Part shown: positions 1 to 9,713 of the stretch, in pieces
Numbering within the stretch: position 1 is the stretch's first letter
Layout: each line of letters begins with the position of its first letter
Source of the DNA: Paraburkholderia lycopersici
GTDB lineage: Bacteria > Pseudomonadota > Gammaproteobacteria > Burkholderiales > Burkholderiaceae
Assembly: GCF_900096975.1 (NCBI RefSeq)
Contig: NZ_FMYQ01000007.1
Coordinates: 1 to 64,000, forward strand
Direction of reading: 5' to 3'
DNA: 64,000 nt
The notes under the pieces: generated by a model
What the model was told of the DNA's origin: nothing
Seen by the model: the letters and a program-made list of their open reading frames with translations, nothing else
Databases searched by the model: none
Translations under genes and position numbers: made by a program

Positions 1-263
1 CGCTGGGCGATGCCCTGACGCCGGATATATGTACGCAATCGACTTCCGTGTTCGTCAATTCCGTTTGCTTTTGAGAGCAGTCCATATATGTAGTAGGTCG
101 CTTCCGAGATGCCGTGCTTGCGGCACAGCTCTGCTGGCTTCAGGCCCGCCTCGCCTTCCTTCAGCACGCCAATAATCTGTTCTTCGGTGAATCGCTTTTT
201 CATGACCGCTCCTTGTCGGAACGGACTCTACACCGTCAGCGTACTAAAACCGGGGGCAGGTCA
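1..263 (-). mobile_element. Truncated IS3-family (IS407-like) insertion sequence end
   Basis: On the minus strand an ATG at 203 opens a frame beginning MKKRFTEEQIIGVLKEGEAG and continuing LCRKHGISEATYY, the N-terminal HTH of IS3-family OrfA transposases. After ISEATYY the usual NWKAK continuation is replaced by unrelated residues (IYGLLSKANGIDEHG), so OrfA is broken about 40 residues in. The frame then runs open to the window edge. The bases at 241-263 read on the minus strand as TGACCTGCCCCCGGTTTTAG followed by TAC, which looks like an IS3-type terminal inverted repeat and places the element's end at about 263, just before the rpoD terminator. The inverted-repeat assignment is from memory of related elements, not from alignment. 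Confidence 0.65.
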
Positions 264-297
264 GGAAGAAAACGCCCGCACTACTTTGACCGCCCAA

Positions 298-331
298 CAA
301 AAAGCCCGTCACATACGTGACGGGCTTTTTT
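298..331 (-). terminator. Rho-independent terminator of rpoD
   Basis: Perfect inverted repeat AAAGCCCGTCAC / GTGACGGGCTTT around a 4-base ATAC loop, flanked by A and T runs on both sides, so it can act on either strand. It lies about 40 bp past the rpoD stop on the minus strand. Confidence 0.9.
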
Positions 332-369
332 CATTCCAGCGCCGAAAGCGAGCGCAGCGATACAACCGC

Positions 370-2349
370 TTAACGCTCCAGGAACGGCCGTAGCTTGTCC
401 GCGCGGCTGGGGTGCATCAGCTTGCGCATCGCCTTGCTTTCGATCTGGCGGATACGCTCGCGCGTCACGTCAAACTGCTTGCCCACTTCTTCGAGCGTGT
501 GGTCCGACGTCGTGTCGATGCCGTAGCGCATGCGCAGCACCTTCGCCTCGCGCGGCGAGAGCGCCTTGAGCGCCTCGTCGATGGCGGCGCGCATGTTTGC
601 GTGGATCGCGGCATCGGCCGGCGATGCCGAGCCTGCGTCCTCGATCATGTCGCCGAGCGTCGCGTCGCCGTCGTCGCCCACCGGGCTTTCGAGCGAGACA
701 GGCTGCTTGGCGATCTTGAGGATGCCGCGCACCTTTTCTTCGGTCATGCCCATGCGCGCGGCGAGGTCCGCAGGATGCGCTTCCATGCCCGTCTGCTGCA
801 GGATCTCGCGCGAGATGCGGTTGAGCTTGTTGATCGTTTCGATCATGTGCACCGGCACGCGGATCGTACGCGCCTGGTCGGCCAGCGCACGCGTCACGGC
901 CTGACGCACCCACCACGTCGCGTACGTCGAGAACTTCCAGCCGCGGCGATATTCGAACTTGTCCACCGCCTTCATCAGGCCGATGTTGCCTTCCTGGATG
1001 AGGTCGAGGAACTGCATGCCGCGGTTCACGTACTTCTTCGCGATCGAGATCACGAGACGCAGGTTGGCCTTGACCATCTCGCCCTTTGCCTGACGCATCT
1101 TCGACTCGGCGACGGTCATGCGGCGGTTGATCGCCTTGATCTGCTGCAGCGAAAGCGACGCAGCCGCCTCGATCTCGGCGAGCTTGCGCTGCTCGGCCTG
1201 GATGGCCGGCAGGCTGCGCTCGATCGAGGGACCGTATTTGCTCGACGCGGCTGCGACGCGCACGCCCCAGTCGAGATCGGTTTCGTGGCCCGGGAACTGC
1301 TCGACAAACGCTTCGCGCGGCATGCCGCAGCGATCGACGACGATGGCGAGCACGTTGCGCTCGATCGCGCGGATCTGCGTGACCTGCTCGTGCAGCAGCG
1401 TGCACAGGCGGTCGATGGTGCGGGCCGTGAACCGGATCGGCGCAAGCTCGGTCTGGATGTCGGCGCAGATCTTCATTTCCGCGGCCGACGCGCGCGCGTT
1501 GGCGTCCGTCGTGCATGCCATCTGTTCGAACAGCGTGCGAACGCGCGCGAAGATCGCGAGGCTGTCCGCCTTCAGTTGCGCGAGCTGGGCTTCGTTAGCC
1601 TTGCTGTTGTCGCCGTCGCTGTCTTCGTCGTCGCTAGAGTCGTCCGACTCTTCTTCGTCCGACGCTTGGGCTTCGACTTCTTCGTCCGCGTCAGCGTCGG
1701 CCATGGCCGGTTCCTGCGCGGCTTCGTCGCTGCCGATGCCATCGACGAGTTCGTCGATGCGCATTTCTTCCGCGGCGACGCGGTCGGCGTCGGCGAGGAT
1801 CGTCGCGACGATCGACGGGCACGCCGCGATCGCCTGGATCATTTCCTGAAGGCCGTCTTCGATGCGCTTGGCGACTTCGATTTCGCCGGCGCGCGTGAGC
1901 AGCTCGCTCGAACCCATTTCGCGCATGTACATGCGCACGGGGTCGGTGGTGCGGCCGAATTCGGAGTCGACCGTCGAGAGCGCGACTTCGACTTCTTCGT
2001 CGGCTTCGTCGTCGGCCTGCTGGTCGGCACGGGTTTCGTCGTTCAGGAGCAGCGTGTCGGCGTCGGGCGCCTGCTCGTAGACCTGCACGCCCATGTCGTT
2101 GAACGTGGCGACGATGGTCTCGAGCGCGGCCGTCTGCGCGAAGTTGTCGGGCAGATGGTCGTTGATGTCCGCATGGGTCAGGTAACCGCGTTCGCGGCCT
2201 AGCTTGATGAGCGCCCGCATTTGATGCTGACGTTTTTCGAGTTGCGAGCCTGCGTCCATCGGCGTCGTATCGCCGGTCTTGTCTTTTGACGAACGGCGTG
2301 CGGGGCGGGCAGACGAGGGCAGCGCGTCGTCCCGGTCATGGCTTGTCAA
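370..2349 (-). CDS. rpoD: RNA polymerase sigma-70 factor, RpoD type (probable paralogue)
   Basis: Primary-type sigma-70 factor that directs core RNA polymerase to -10/-35 promoters. Region 1.1 is near the N terminus ([19 protein letters not shown]). A long acidic non-essential region follows, then regions 2.1-2.4 ([37 protein letters not shown]), region 3 and the region 4.2 HTH ([16 protein letters not shown]). The likely start is TTG at 2349, preceded by GAGGAG at good spacing. An upstream in-frame TTG at 2385 is possible but has no ribosome site. The usual rpoD neighbours dnaG and rpsU are absent, and region 1.2 ([18 protein letters not shown]) seems to differ from the form I recall for the main betaproteobacterial RpoD. 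I therefore infer a second RpoD copy, as known in several Burkholderia, rather than the housekeeping gene. Confidence 0.93.
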   Translation of the reverse strand: MTSHDRDDALPSSARPARRSSKDKTGDTTPMDAGSQLEKRQHQMRALIKLGRERGYLTHADINDHLPDNFAQTAALETIVATFNDMGVQVYEQAPDADTLLLNDETRADQQADDEADEEVEVALSTVDSEFGRTTDPVRMYMREMGSSELLTRAGEIEVAKRIEDGLQEMIQAIAACPSIVATILADADRVAAEEMRIDELVDGIGSDEAAQEPAMADADADEEVEAQASDEEESDDSSDDEDSDGDNSKANEAQLAQLKADSLAIFARVRTLFEQMACTTDANARASAAEMKICADIQTELAPIRFTARTIDRLCTLLHEQVTQIRAIERNVLAIVVDRCGMPREAFVEQFPGHETDLDWGVRVAAASSKYGPSIERSLPAIQAEQRKLAEIEAAASLSLQQIKAINRRMTVAESKMRQAKGEMVKANLRLVISIAKKYVNRGMQFLDLIQEGNIGLMKAVDKFEYRRGWKFSTYATWWVRQAVTRALADQARTIRVPVHMIETINKLNRISREILQQTGMEAHPADLAARMGMTEEKVRGILKIAKQPVSLESPVGDDGDATLGDMIEDAGSASPADAAIHANMRAAIDEALKALSPREAKVLRMRYGIDTTSDHTLEEVGKQFDVTRERIRQIESKAMRKLMHPSRADKLRPFLER

Positions 2350-2989
2350 TACATTCTCCTCGAAGGGATAGCCCGACAAGGGCAAAAAGGGTCACGCGCC
2401 AGCGGCGTGGCGTGGCGTCCTGGCGATGACGAAATTGCAGGGGAGTGGGCGGGGGCGCAGGCCGGTCCCGCCAAGCGAGCGCCAAACGCCCAAAGGCGTG
2501 GCAGCCTGGATTTTCGTGCAATGCAGAAAGACCGCGTATGGTAGTGCGTTACGGCATGCGAGGCAACCCGAATCGTCGTGTTTGCGGCACATTGACCGCC
2601 TTCAGGGTCGAATCGCTTGCTAACGCGGCGGCTTGCGCATTTTCCACGTGATTGCATTAGACCATTTTTTGCGCGAATGGTTCGCGGCTTCCACCCACAG
2701 AATACGTGGCGCGACATCGTTCCCTTTACCCGACAGCGCGTTCTGCATTCGCTCGCACATGCCGTATCTCACGTACGAATTGCAACCCTATATTGAACGC
2801 GTTTGCCGAAGGACTGGTTGACGCCCGACTCGCCGCGCGTGAAGGTCAAAATCGTCATGAAGTCCATATGAGGCTCTGAGTGCGTGTGAACAAGAGTAAG
2901 GATGCGAAACCGGCCAGCGGGCGCAATGGCTGGCAGGAACGCGGCGCGTCCGCATGACGGTATCGCGGCTCGCTTGGGGCGGCGTGGCG
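2350..2989. other. Intergenic region upstream of rpoD
   Basis: About 640 bp between rpoD and the GFA-family gene. It should contain the rpoD promoter (minus strand), but I could not pick a convincing -35/-10 pair. Short frames here lack ribosome sites and protein-like composition. Confidence 0.5.
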
Positions 2990-3454
2990 CTACGGCGGAA
3001 ATTCGTCGTACCGAGGCAGCGAATCGACGATTTCGACCCACGGTGCCCGGGATCCCACGAACATGTGCGCGGCGGGGCGGATGTCGGGCGTATCGATCAG
3101 CGTGCCGAGGGTCACATGGACATAAGCGCCTTCGCGCACGACTGAATAGAGCAGCGAGCCGCAACGGCCGCAGTGCACGTCGTGGGCGGCTTGCGGGTCG
3201 CCGTAGATCATCGTCTGCGCGTTGCCGGCGGTGAGGTGCAGCGCTTCGATTTCGATGCCCGCGAACGGCTTGAATGCGGAACCGGTGGCGCGGCGGCACC
3301 GCGAACAATGGCAGTTGAACGCATAACGAAATGCATTCGCGACGGTATAGCGCACGGCGCCGCACAGGCATTGGCCGCGCAGCGTGGCAGGCGAGTTCGT
3401 GGGGGCGTGCTGGTCGATCGGCATGATGGGGGGCGCGGTGCTGAGGCAGGCCAT
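2990..3454 (-). CDS. GFA-family (CENP-V/GFA domain) zinc protein
   Basis: A 154-residue protein of the GFA family (glutathione-dependent formaldehyde-activating enzyme-like fold). The zinc-binding cysteines are visible: CLCGAVRY near residue 30, then NCHCSRCRRATG, and CGRCGSLLY further on. Family members are mostly uncharacterised. Formaldehyde activation was proposed for the founding member, and I would not assign that reaction here. The ATG at 3454 is used. An in-frame ATG at 3424 (MPIDQHAPTN) is equally plausible because neither has a clear Shine-Dalgarno. The gene stands alone, transcribed in the same direction as rpoD but about 640 bp upstream of it. Confidence 0.8.
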   Translation of the reverse strand: MACLSTAPPIMPIDQHAPTNSPATLRGQCLCGAVRYTVANAFRYAFNCHCSRCRRATGSAFKPFAGIEIEALHLTAGNAQTMIYGDPQAAHDVHCGRCGSLLYSVVREGAYVHVTLGTLIDTPDIRPAAHMFVGSRAPWVEIVDSLPRYDEFPP

Positions 3455-3693
3455 GTCAAACGTCGCGACGCGCCGGGCCTGCGAGCGGGCGGCCGTCGCG
3501 CTGGCGTGACCATCTTACGCATCCGCGCCACGCGGCGCAGGGAATTCCGAAGGTCACCAGATATGGGGATTGCGCCGTCAACCATGACCTCCAGACGGTT
3601 CGCGAGGCCCCATCGCCCCCCGACTGTGCGGCGAATTTCCCATAGGCGGCTACCTTTCGCTGCCCCGCGAGCAGGAGACACCGGTGCGCCCGA

Positions 3694-4044
3694 TCAAACG
3701 TGCCGTTCCCTTAGTTCCTTCAATCCCTTGATGACGACGAGCAGCGCGCGGCCATGCTCTTCCGAGCCGTCCCACGCCTCGACGATCGCGTTGCGCAGCA
3801 ATTCGTTATAAGCGCCCGCTGGCCGGCTCGAAGACGGAGTCTTCATGCCGTAGAAACTGCATAGCTTATTGAATGATGCACTCCGGCGTACCCGCCGGCC
3901 GTTAGACGTGCGAAGACGCGAAACCGTAGGCTGACTCACCCCGGAAAGCCTCGCGATTTCACTGGCAGAGCGCGTGTCGTCCGATAACCGCCGCAGCAGT
4001 TCCTGCACGGGGAATTTGGTGTCTGGGGCTTCCATGTCATGCAT
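3694..4044 (-). CDS. Small HTH transcriptional regulator
   Basis: A protein of about 116 residues with a Cro/LacI-like HTH near residues 20-45 (SASEIARLSGVSQPTVSRLR), followed by a basic stretch and an unfamiliar C-terminal segment (WDGSEEHGRALLVVIKGL). The frame stays open upstream to 4443, but that part is arginine- and serine-rich shadow sequence over the divergent gene. I start at ATG 4044 or 4035 because a consensus TATAAT lies directly before them. The gene faces the unknown gene at 4115, and the shared gap holds an inverted repeat, so mutual regulation is plausible. DNA binding is inferred from the HTH; the target is unknown. Confidence 0.7.
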   Translation of the reverse strand: MHDMEAPDTKFPVQELLRRLSDDTRSASEIARLSGVSQPTVSRLRTSNGRRVRRSASFNKLCSFYGMKTPSSSRPAGAYNELLRNAIVEAWDGSEEHGRALLVVIKGLKELRERHV

Positions 4045-4078
4045 TATACCTATACAGTAACGGTTATTGAATTGCCCG
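4044..4078 (-). promoter_or_regulatory. Promoter of the HTH gene, possibly leaderless
   Basis: On the minus strand a consensus TATAAT is followed within a few bases by ATG 4044 and ATG 4035. With a normal distance from -10 to +1, transcription would begin on or within a few bases of a start codon, leaving no room for a ribosome site. The -35 hexamer 17 bp upstream (TTCAAT) is poor. Confidence 0.45.
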
Positions 4079-4092
4079 CCAAAATCGGCGGG
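4073..4092. repeat. Inverted repeat in a divergent promoter
   Basis: GCCCGCC / GGCGGGC arms around AAAATC, lying between the two divergent genes and ahead of the 4115 start. It is a candidate operator for the neighbouring HTH protein or a small hairpin in the leader of the rightward gene. No direct evidence separates these. Confidence 0.45.
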
Positions 4093-4114
4093 CGGCTGCA
4101 TTCCGAGGAAGTCG

Positions 4115-5014
4115 ATGGCACTCAAACACCTACCGCCCACGTTTTGCTGGTCCCGCATCGGGCCGGAGGCCGGCGTGGATCTCCCCACCCTCGTCCTGCG
4201 CAAGGAGTGGGAGCGCCGGCAGGGTGGCGGGCGGTTTCTATGGGGCATCAGCCAGTCGCTCGGCAGCAGCGCGCAGGTTGCCGCGCTGCGCACCGGCTCG
4301 CTTCTCGCGCTGTTTTCCCCGGCGGCAACCCGGCCGCGTGCGGCGCAGGACAAGCGCGGCAAGCGTGCGGAGGTGCTCGTCTGGAACGCGTGGATCGACG
4401 CGAGCGGCCAGGTGCGCCAGCTTCCGCAGCATGTGTTCGTCACGAGCGGCGCCAGGCTGCCCTCGGGCGCCGCGCGCGAGCATCACTACGCGCTCGTCTG
4501 CGTTTCTCCTGCCGAACTCAGTGTCGGCAGCTCGCTGCGCGTGTACCCGGAGCGGCTGCGCAGCGTTGCCACGGCGAAGCCGCCTGGCCGCTCGCAGCGC
4601 ACGGCGGTGGTGGATTGCGTCGAGCGTGCTTCCGAAGCGGGCGGCAAAAGTCATCCGCTCGTGTTCACGGCGGAGCTGGAGGCGCCGTACTTCGTGCGCC
4701 TCACGCAGCCCACGCTCGTGAGAGCGCGCGATCTCGCGGCCATCCACGAGGCGTCGCGCCTCGGCGACTTCGACGCCTACGCCGACCTGACGAAGCGTGT
4801 GCGCAACGAGGCATGCGCGCAGCAGGCGCGCGGTGTGACGCGCGATCTCTTCGACGTGCCGCCTGCCGAGCACATTCCGTCGTCGCGGCATGGCGGCGGC
4901 GCCCGCGCACGTCATGTTTCCCGGGCGGGAGACTGGACGCAGCTCACCATGGAACTCTTCCACGGCGACCCCCACCCGTTCGGCCGAAGCCGAGGCCGCG
5001 CAACGCTTTTTTGA
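4115..5014 (+). CDS. Conserved-looking protein of unknown function
   Basis: About 299 residues, soluble-looking, with no signal peptide or membrane segment. I start at ATG 4115 (MALKHLPPTFCW) because GAGGAAG precedes it at ideal spacing. An earlier ATG at 4067 has none. The sequence has globular composition (VLRKEWERRQGGGRFLWGI, HHYALVCVSPAELSVGSSLR), but I recognise no family. It is divergent from a small HTH gene and convergent with the end of the cellulose operon. The last roughly 40 residues are arginine/glycine-rich and low in complexity. Confidence 0.65.
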   Translation: MALKHLPPTFCWSRIGPEAGVDLPTLVLRKEWERRQGGGRFLWGISQSLGSSAQVAALRTGSLLALFSPAATRPRAAQDKRGKRAEVLVWNAWIDASGQVRQLPQHVFVTSGARLPSGAAREHHYALVCVSPAELSVGSSLRVYPERLRSVATAKPPGRSQRTAVVDCVERASEAGGKSHPLVFTAELEAPYFVRLTQPTLVRARDLAAIHEASRLGDFDAYADLTKRVRNEACAQQARGVTRDLFDVPPAEHIPSSRHGGGARARHVSRAGDWTQLTMELFHGDPHPFGRSRGRATLF

Positions 5015-5286
5015 GGCGAGCCGGCGCGTAAGGCATTGTTCGATTCGTCACCGGCGCATGGCCGCGCGCCGGCGAGGCTCATCGGAATCGCCGGCAGACT
5101 GGCGCGGACGACCGCGCGTGGCAGCACACACGCCGCTCAATTTCCTCGCGACAGCCGCGCCAGGCAGCGGGCTCGCCCTGATCTGCGCGCAAGAGCGGAG
5201 CGCAATAGCCGCCGCACACCGCCCGCCGGCTCAGCGAGAAGCGTGGCGTACTGAACGGCGCAGCGCCGCCGCGGCCGGCTCGTGGC

Positions 5287-5496
5287 TCAACCTTTTTGCT
5301 CCTCGACCGTCAGTTCCAGCACCGCCGCCACCAGCGGCCAGCGCTTCGCGGCCGCTTGCCAGGCGTCCTCGGCCTGGACGTCGAGATAGCGGTCGCGATC
5401 CACGCCCTCGACCAGCCGTGCAAGCGCGTCGATATCGCTCGGCAGCGCGGGACCGCTGCGCGCGCGCCGCACGGACCTCCACAGGCGCATCGCCAT
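5287..5496 (-). CDS. bcsR: BcsR-like small cellulose biosynthesis protein
   Basis: A 69-residue protein at the end of the operon. Its C-terminal half (RYLDVQAEDAWQAAAKRWPL) matches the pattern of BcsR, where a tyrosine/aspartate segment is followed by a conserved ALKRWPLL-like motif. In enterobacteria BcsR works with BcsQ to assemble and stabilise the synthase complex and sits just upstream of bcsQ. Here it is the last gene instead. Its ATG overlaps the bcsG stop in a TAATG junction, indicating translational coupling. The assignment rests on a short motif and on context. Confidence 0.72.
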   Translation of the reverse strand: MAMRLWRSVRRARSGPALPSDIDALARLVEGVDRDRYLDVQAEDAWQAAAKRWPLVAAVLELTVEEQKG

Positions 5497-7082
5497 TACT
5501 TGCCCTCCACCCACACGCCGTCCGGCGTATGGATCACGTAGCCGGTGGGCGTCGTCATCGTCACGGTTCCTTCGTTTTCGCCCACCATGCGCGTTTGCGG
5601 CAGGTTGTTCGCGTACTGTGCGAGCGGCGGTGCGCCCGTGGCGAACGGGCTGTGTCCGATCAGATTCGAGAGCAGTTGCGCGAGCGCGAGATAGCTCGTC
5701 GGCGTGTCGATCGTCGTCACGCCGCCGGTGTGCTCGCTGCCGGCGGGCAGGCCGACCACCTTCACGCCGACCGGCACGTGAACGATGTTCGGCGTCGGAA
5801 TCTCGCGCATGCCGGCAATCTGGTTCTCTTCGCCGCGCAGCGCCGCGCCGTGCTCCGGCACGAACACGATCACGGCCCGGCGCCCCGATTGCGCGATGAG
5901 ATCGATCAGCCTGTCGACGTCGCCGAGCAGCGCCTGCAGGCGAATGGGGTAGGACTGCAGGCTCGTGAGAGCGTTGTTCGGGGCAGGCAGGCGGTTGCCG
6001 TCGTGCATCGAGACGGTGTTGTAGTACAGCGCGACCGGGCCGCCGCCCGAGGCGACGCGCTGCTTGTACCAGTGCGCGAGCACGTCGTAGTCGCCGATGA
6101 GCGGCGAGCCGTCGAACTCCCTCATCGCGACGGGCAGGCCGTCGTTCGGGGGAATCGTTACGCCCGGCACGCCGATTTCCTTGATCACCGTGCTGCGGAA
6201 GTCGTCGAAGCGGCCGTTGTGGTTGAGCAGCGCCTGCGGCGTATAGCCCGCCTGCGCGAGCTGCGCGAACAAGTGGCACTCGGGCGGCGCAGGGTCGTAG
6301 AGCGCCTTGTGCGCTTCCTGTCCGCAGGTCGCACGCAGCACGCGAATCGCGGCCGGCCCGCTGTAGCTCGCGCCCGAGCTGAAGTTCTGGAAGATGTAGT
6401 CGAAGCGCGAGAAGAGCGGGTTGGTGCGCATCTTCACGACATCGAGGTCGTCCCACGAGAGCGAGCAGATATGCACCACGATGATGTCGAACTGCGCGTT
6501 CGCATCGGTCGTGAGCGGCGTGAAGTTCACATGGCGGCCTTCCTCGTTGGAACGGAACGCCGCGAGCTGCTGGTCGTAGCTGCCCGACTGCTCGTCGCGC
6601 TTCTTGCCCGTGCCGCTGTCTTCGTCGCCGCTGCTGGCGAGCGAGGCGTTGGCCGTGGCGTTCGCGATGAACGAGCCCACGCCCTGCCACACCGGCATGA
6701 CGACGAGCGCGATCACCACGAGCGTCGTTACGCGCACCCAGCGGTTGAGGAGGAAGTAGAGCAGCACCGCGATCACGGCGGCGACGAGCATCGAGAGCGA
6801 GACCACGCGCCGCGTCAGCTCGAACATGTACGAGGGCGTGAACGTGAAGAGCACGGGGATCTGCGAGATCGCGCGGCCGATGTCGGGCATGCTCGACTCG
6901 TGGTAAGCGATGGCGATGCCGGCGATCACCGCGATCACGTTGCGCGAGACGCGCAGCCAGCGCCTCGGCAGCGGCGCGAGCAGCAGGATCACGAAGGCGA
7001 AGTTCATCCACCACTGGGGCTTGAGCGTGCCGATCGAGTAAAGGTACAGCTTGGCGAGGAAGTAGAGGTTCCAGAGACCCAT
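5496..7082 (-). CDS. bcsG: BcsG, cellulose phosphoethanolamine transferase
   Basis: Inner-membrane enzyme that transfers phosphoethanolamine from phosphatidylethanolamine to cellulose. About four or five N-terminal membrane segments (residues 1-160) are followed by a periplasmic alkaline-phosphatase-fold domain. SYSGPAAIRVLRATCGQ near residue 240 carries the nucleophile serine. PEHGAALRG near residue 410 supplies metal/substrate ligands. The 528-residue length is close to the E. coli protein. It starts 39 bp after bcsA. Its presence together with bcsE and bcsF marks an E. coli-type (type II) locus, so the product is probably pEtN-cellulose. Confidence 0.95.
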   Translation of the reverse strand: MGLWNLYFLAKLYLYSIGTLKPQWWMNFAFVILLLAPLPRRWLRVSRNVIAVIAGIAIAYHESSMPDIGRAISQIPVLFTFTPSYMFELTRRVVSLSMLVAAVIAVLLYFLLNRWVRVTTLVVIALVVMPVWQGVGSFIANATANASLASSGDEDSGTGKKRDEQSGSYDQQLAAFRSNEEGRHVNFTPLTTDANAQFDIIVVHICSLSWDDLDVVKMRTNPLFSRFDYIFQNFSSGASYSGPAAIRVLRATCGQEAHKALYDPAPPECHLFAQLAQAGYTPQALLNHNGRFDDFRSTVIKEIGVPGVTIPPNDGLPVAMREFDGSPLIGDYDVLAHWYKQRVASGGGPVALYYNTVSMHDGNRLPAPNNALTSLQSYPIRLQALLGDVDRLIDLIAQSGRRAVIVFVPEHGAALRGEENQIAGMREIPTPNIVHVPVGVKVVGLPAGSEHTGGVTTIDTPTSYLALAQLLSNLIGHSPFATGAPPLAQYANNLPQTRMVGENEGTVTMTTPTGYVIHTPDGVWVEGK

Positions 7083-7121
7083 GATGGTTCGCGTTCCAGG
7101 GTGGGGCGGCGGTTCCGGTTT

Positions 7122-9713
7122 TCAGGGCTGGCTGGCCTGGCCCGGCCGGCGTCGCGTGAAGAAGTTTTCGATTGCGTCGAAGAACGCGTCGATGAGGCGC
7201 ATGTAGCCCTGCCAGCTCAGCTCGATCAACTGGACGAGGCCGTGCAGCGGCGCGTCGGCGGGCGGCACGTCTTCCCATTCGAGCCAGGCGTCGGCGCGGC
7301 CGAACGTGCATTCCACGAGCTTGCGCTCCGTTTCCACGGTCATGTCGACGAAGCGTACGCCCAGATGCCGGTCGGCAACGCGCGCGACCACGGCCGGGAA
7401 GTCGTGCTCCAGCACGCCGCGCGCAAGCATCACGTTGATGTGCCCGCCGGCTTCGAGCTTCGGCGCGTCGGCGGGCAGCACGAGGCCGAGGCCGCCCATC
7501 GAATAGTTTTCGGTCTTGCAGGCGAGCGTGCGGCCGTCGGGCAGCGTGAGCATGGCGGGCACGCGCAGCGGTATGCGGTGCGCCACGCGCACCTGCGTCG
7601 CTTCCTTGGCCACGCCGAGCGCGAGCCCGAGCACCGTGAGATTCACGCCGGCCCAGAAGAGGTTCATGAACACGGTGGCGGGCTCGTCGGTCGGCCAGAT
7701 CGTGAGGCGGGCAACGCCTGCGAGCATGGCGCACACGTTGATCGCGAGCAGCACGAGATAGGGCGTCGAGATAGTCCAGTCGAGATACTCGTGCTCGATG
7801 TGGCCGCCCTTCGAGGTCACGTTGAACTTGCCGAGTTTCGGGTTGATGAAGGCCATGGTCGTGGGCAGCACGATGTACCACGCGAGCACCGACTCGTAGG
7901 CCTCGGCCCAGAAGGAATGCCGGTAGCGCCCCTGGATGCGCGAGTTGGCGATCGCGGCGATGATGAGATACGGCACCACGTAGGCGAGGATCACGGGCGC
8001 GGGCGTGTTGATGACATGCAGTCCGAAATACAGGTACGCGCCCGGCATCACGAGGAAGATGAGGCGCGGGAAGCCGTAGAAGAAGTGCAGCATGGCGTTG
8101 CTGTAGCACATGCGCTGGAAGAACGAGAGCCCCTTGCCGACCCACGGGTTGTCGATGCGGAAGATCTGCGTCATGCCGCGCGCCCAGCGAATGCGCTGGC
8201 CGATGTGGTCGGCGAGGCTGTCGGTGGCGAGGCCGGCGGCCTGCACGGTGCGCAGGTAAGCCGAGGTGTAGCCGTGGCGGTGCAGACGCAGCGAGGTGTG
8301 GGCGTCCTCGGTGACGGTCTCGGTCGCGATCCCGCCGATGTGCTCGAGCGCCGCGCGCTTGATGACCGCGCACGAGCCGCAGAAGAATGTGGCGTCCCAG
8401 AAGTCGTTGCCGTCCTGGATCAGGCCGTAGAAGAGGCTGCCTTCGTTGGGCACGCGATGGAACGTGTCGAAATTGCGCTCGAACGGGTCGGGGGAGAAGA
8501 AGTGGTGCGGCGTCTGCACCATCGCGCATTTCTTGTCGGCGAGAAAGACGCCTACGGTCGTTTGCAGGAACGAGCGCGTGGGGATGTGGTCGCAGTCGAA
8601 GATCGCGATGTACTCGCCCTGGGTGAGCGGCATCGCGTGATTGATGTTGCCGGCCTTCGCGTGCGTGTGCTCCTCGCGCCGCAGGTAGCCCACGCCCGCC
8701 TCGCGCGCGAAGTCGCGGAACGCGTCGCGGTCGCCGTCGTCGAGAATGTAGACGCGCAGCTTGTCGCGCGGCCAGTCGATCGAGCTTGCGGCGAACACGG
8801 TGGGGCGCACGACGGAAAGCGGCTCATTGTAGGTGGGAATGTAGATGTCGACGGTGGGCCAGTCGGCGGGATCGTCGGGCAGCGGCTGCGGCTTGCGGCG
8901 CAGCGGCCACGCGGTCTGCACGTAGCCGAAGATCAGCACGATCCACGTGTAAAGCTCGGCCGCATAGAGGATGTAGCCGACGATCGCCTCCGCGGGGCTC
9001 GCGAGATGCAGCGTCTGCGTCGTGCGCCACCAGACGTAGCGGCCCGTCATGAGGATCGAAAGCATCACCATGAGCATGGTGGCGAGGCGTCCGGGCAGGC
9101 GGCGCGCGACCATCACCACGGCGTACACGAGCAGGAACAGCAGCACCTGCCCGCCGAACGGCAGCGGCGTCGTGCACACGGCGATGGCCGCGATGAAGGC
9201 GAGCCACAGCAGGCACTGGCGCAGGAACGGCACGCCGTCGAGCGTAGCCGAGAGCTTTTCGAGGTGCTGTTCGGCGGCCTGCCAGGGCACCTCGGGCAAA
9301 CGGCTGCCGAGGGCCGAGCCCGCGCGCGAGACGCCGCGATACACGGGTTCGAGCAGGCGGCCGAGCCGCGCGCGCAGCGTGAGGCGATGGCGGCCTTGCG
9401 GCGTCTTGTGGAGTTTGCGCAGATCGGCGGCAAGGCGCTGGCGTGCGCGGCGCGGGCGCAGGAAGAGGCGCAGCAGCCATGCGCTCGCGGAGCGGTCGCG
9501 GCCCATGTTCAGGCGATGGCCGGTGTCTCTCGCGAGCCACGCGAGGGCCAGTGCGGGCACGTCGCGCCGGCCGGGGGGCGGCGGCCGGAAGAAGGCGCGC
9601 AGGAGCCACTGGGCGCCCGTGGCGTCCGCCGCGAGATCGAGCTCGGGCGCGCCCAGGCGCCGCAGCGACGCCCAGAGCGCGGTCCGCAGCGCGGCGATGC
9701 GCTCGCGGATCAT
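7122..9713 (-). CDS. bcsA: BcsA, cellulose synthase catalytic subunit
   Basis: Family 2 glycosyltransferase that polymerises UDP-glucose and extrudes the chain across the inner membrane. The processive GT2 signature is complete: DDGD near residue 324, FDCDHIPT near 373, TED near 467 and QRIRW near 507, with FFCGS between them. Membrane segments flank the catalytic domain. The C-terminal PilZ domain keeps both c-di-GMP motifs, RVAHR near 712 and NYSMGG near 737, so allosteric activation by c-di-GMP is expected. The start ATG at 9713 overlaps the bcsQ stop (ATGA). The 863-residue length fits type II BcsA proteins. An N-terminal extension of about 150 residues precedes the first membrane segment, as in E. 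coli. Confidence 0.97.
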   Translation of the reverse strand: MIRERIAALRTALWASLRRLGAPELDLAADATGAQWLLRAFFRPPPPGRRDVPALALAWLARDTGHRLNMGRDRSASAWLLRLFLRPRRARQRLAADLRKLHKTPQGRHRLTLRARLGRLLEPVYRGVSRAGSALGSRLPEVPWQAAEQHLEKLSATLDGVPFLRQCLLWLAFIAAIAVCTTPLPFGGQVLLFLLVYAVVMVARRLPGRLATMLMVMLSILMTGRYVWWRTTQTLHLASPAEAIVGYILYAAELYTWIVLIFGYVQTAWPLRRKPQPLPDDPADWPTVDIYIPTYNEPLSVVRPTVFAASSIDWPRDKLRVYILDDGDRDAFRDFAREAGVGYLRREEHTHAKAGNINHAMPLTQGEYIAIFDCDHIPTRSFLQTTVGVFLADKKCAMVQTPHHFFSPDPFERNFDTFHRVPNEGSLFYGLIQDGNDFWDATFFCGSCAVIKRAALEHIGGIATETVTEDAHTSLRLHRHGYTSAYLRTVQAAGLATDSLADHIGQRIRWARGMTQIFRIDNPWVGKGLSFFQRMCYSNAMLHFFYGFPRLIFLVMPGAYLYFGLHVINTPAPVILAYVVPYLIIAAIANSRIQGRYRHSFWAEAYESVLAWYIVLPTTMAFINPKLGKFNVTSKGGHIEHEYLDWTISTPYLVLLAINVCAMLAGVARLTIWPTDEPATVFMNLFWAGVNLTVLGLALGVAKEATQVRVAHRIPLRVPAMLTLPDGRTLACKTENYSMGGLGLVLPADAPKLEAGGHINVMLARGVLEHDFPAVVARVADRHLGVRFVDMTVETERKLVECTFGRADAWLEWEDVPPADAPLHGLVQLIELSWQGYMRLIDAFFDAIENFFTRRRPGQASQP

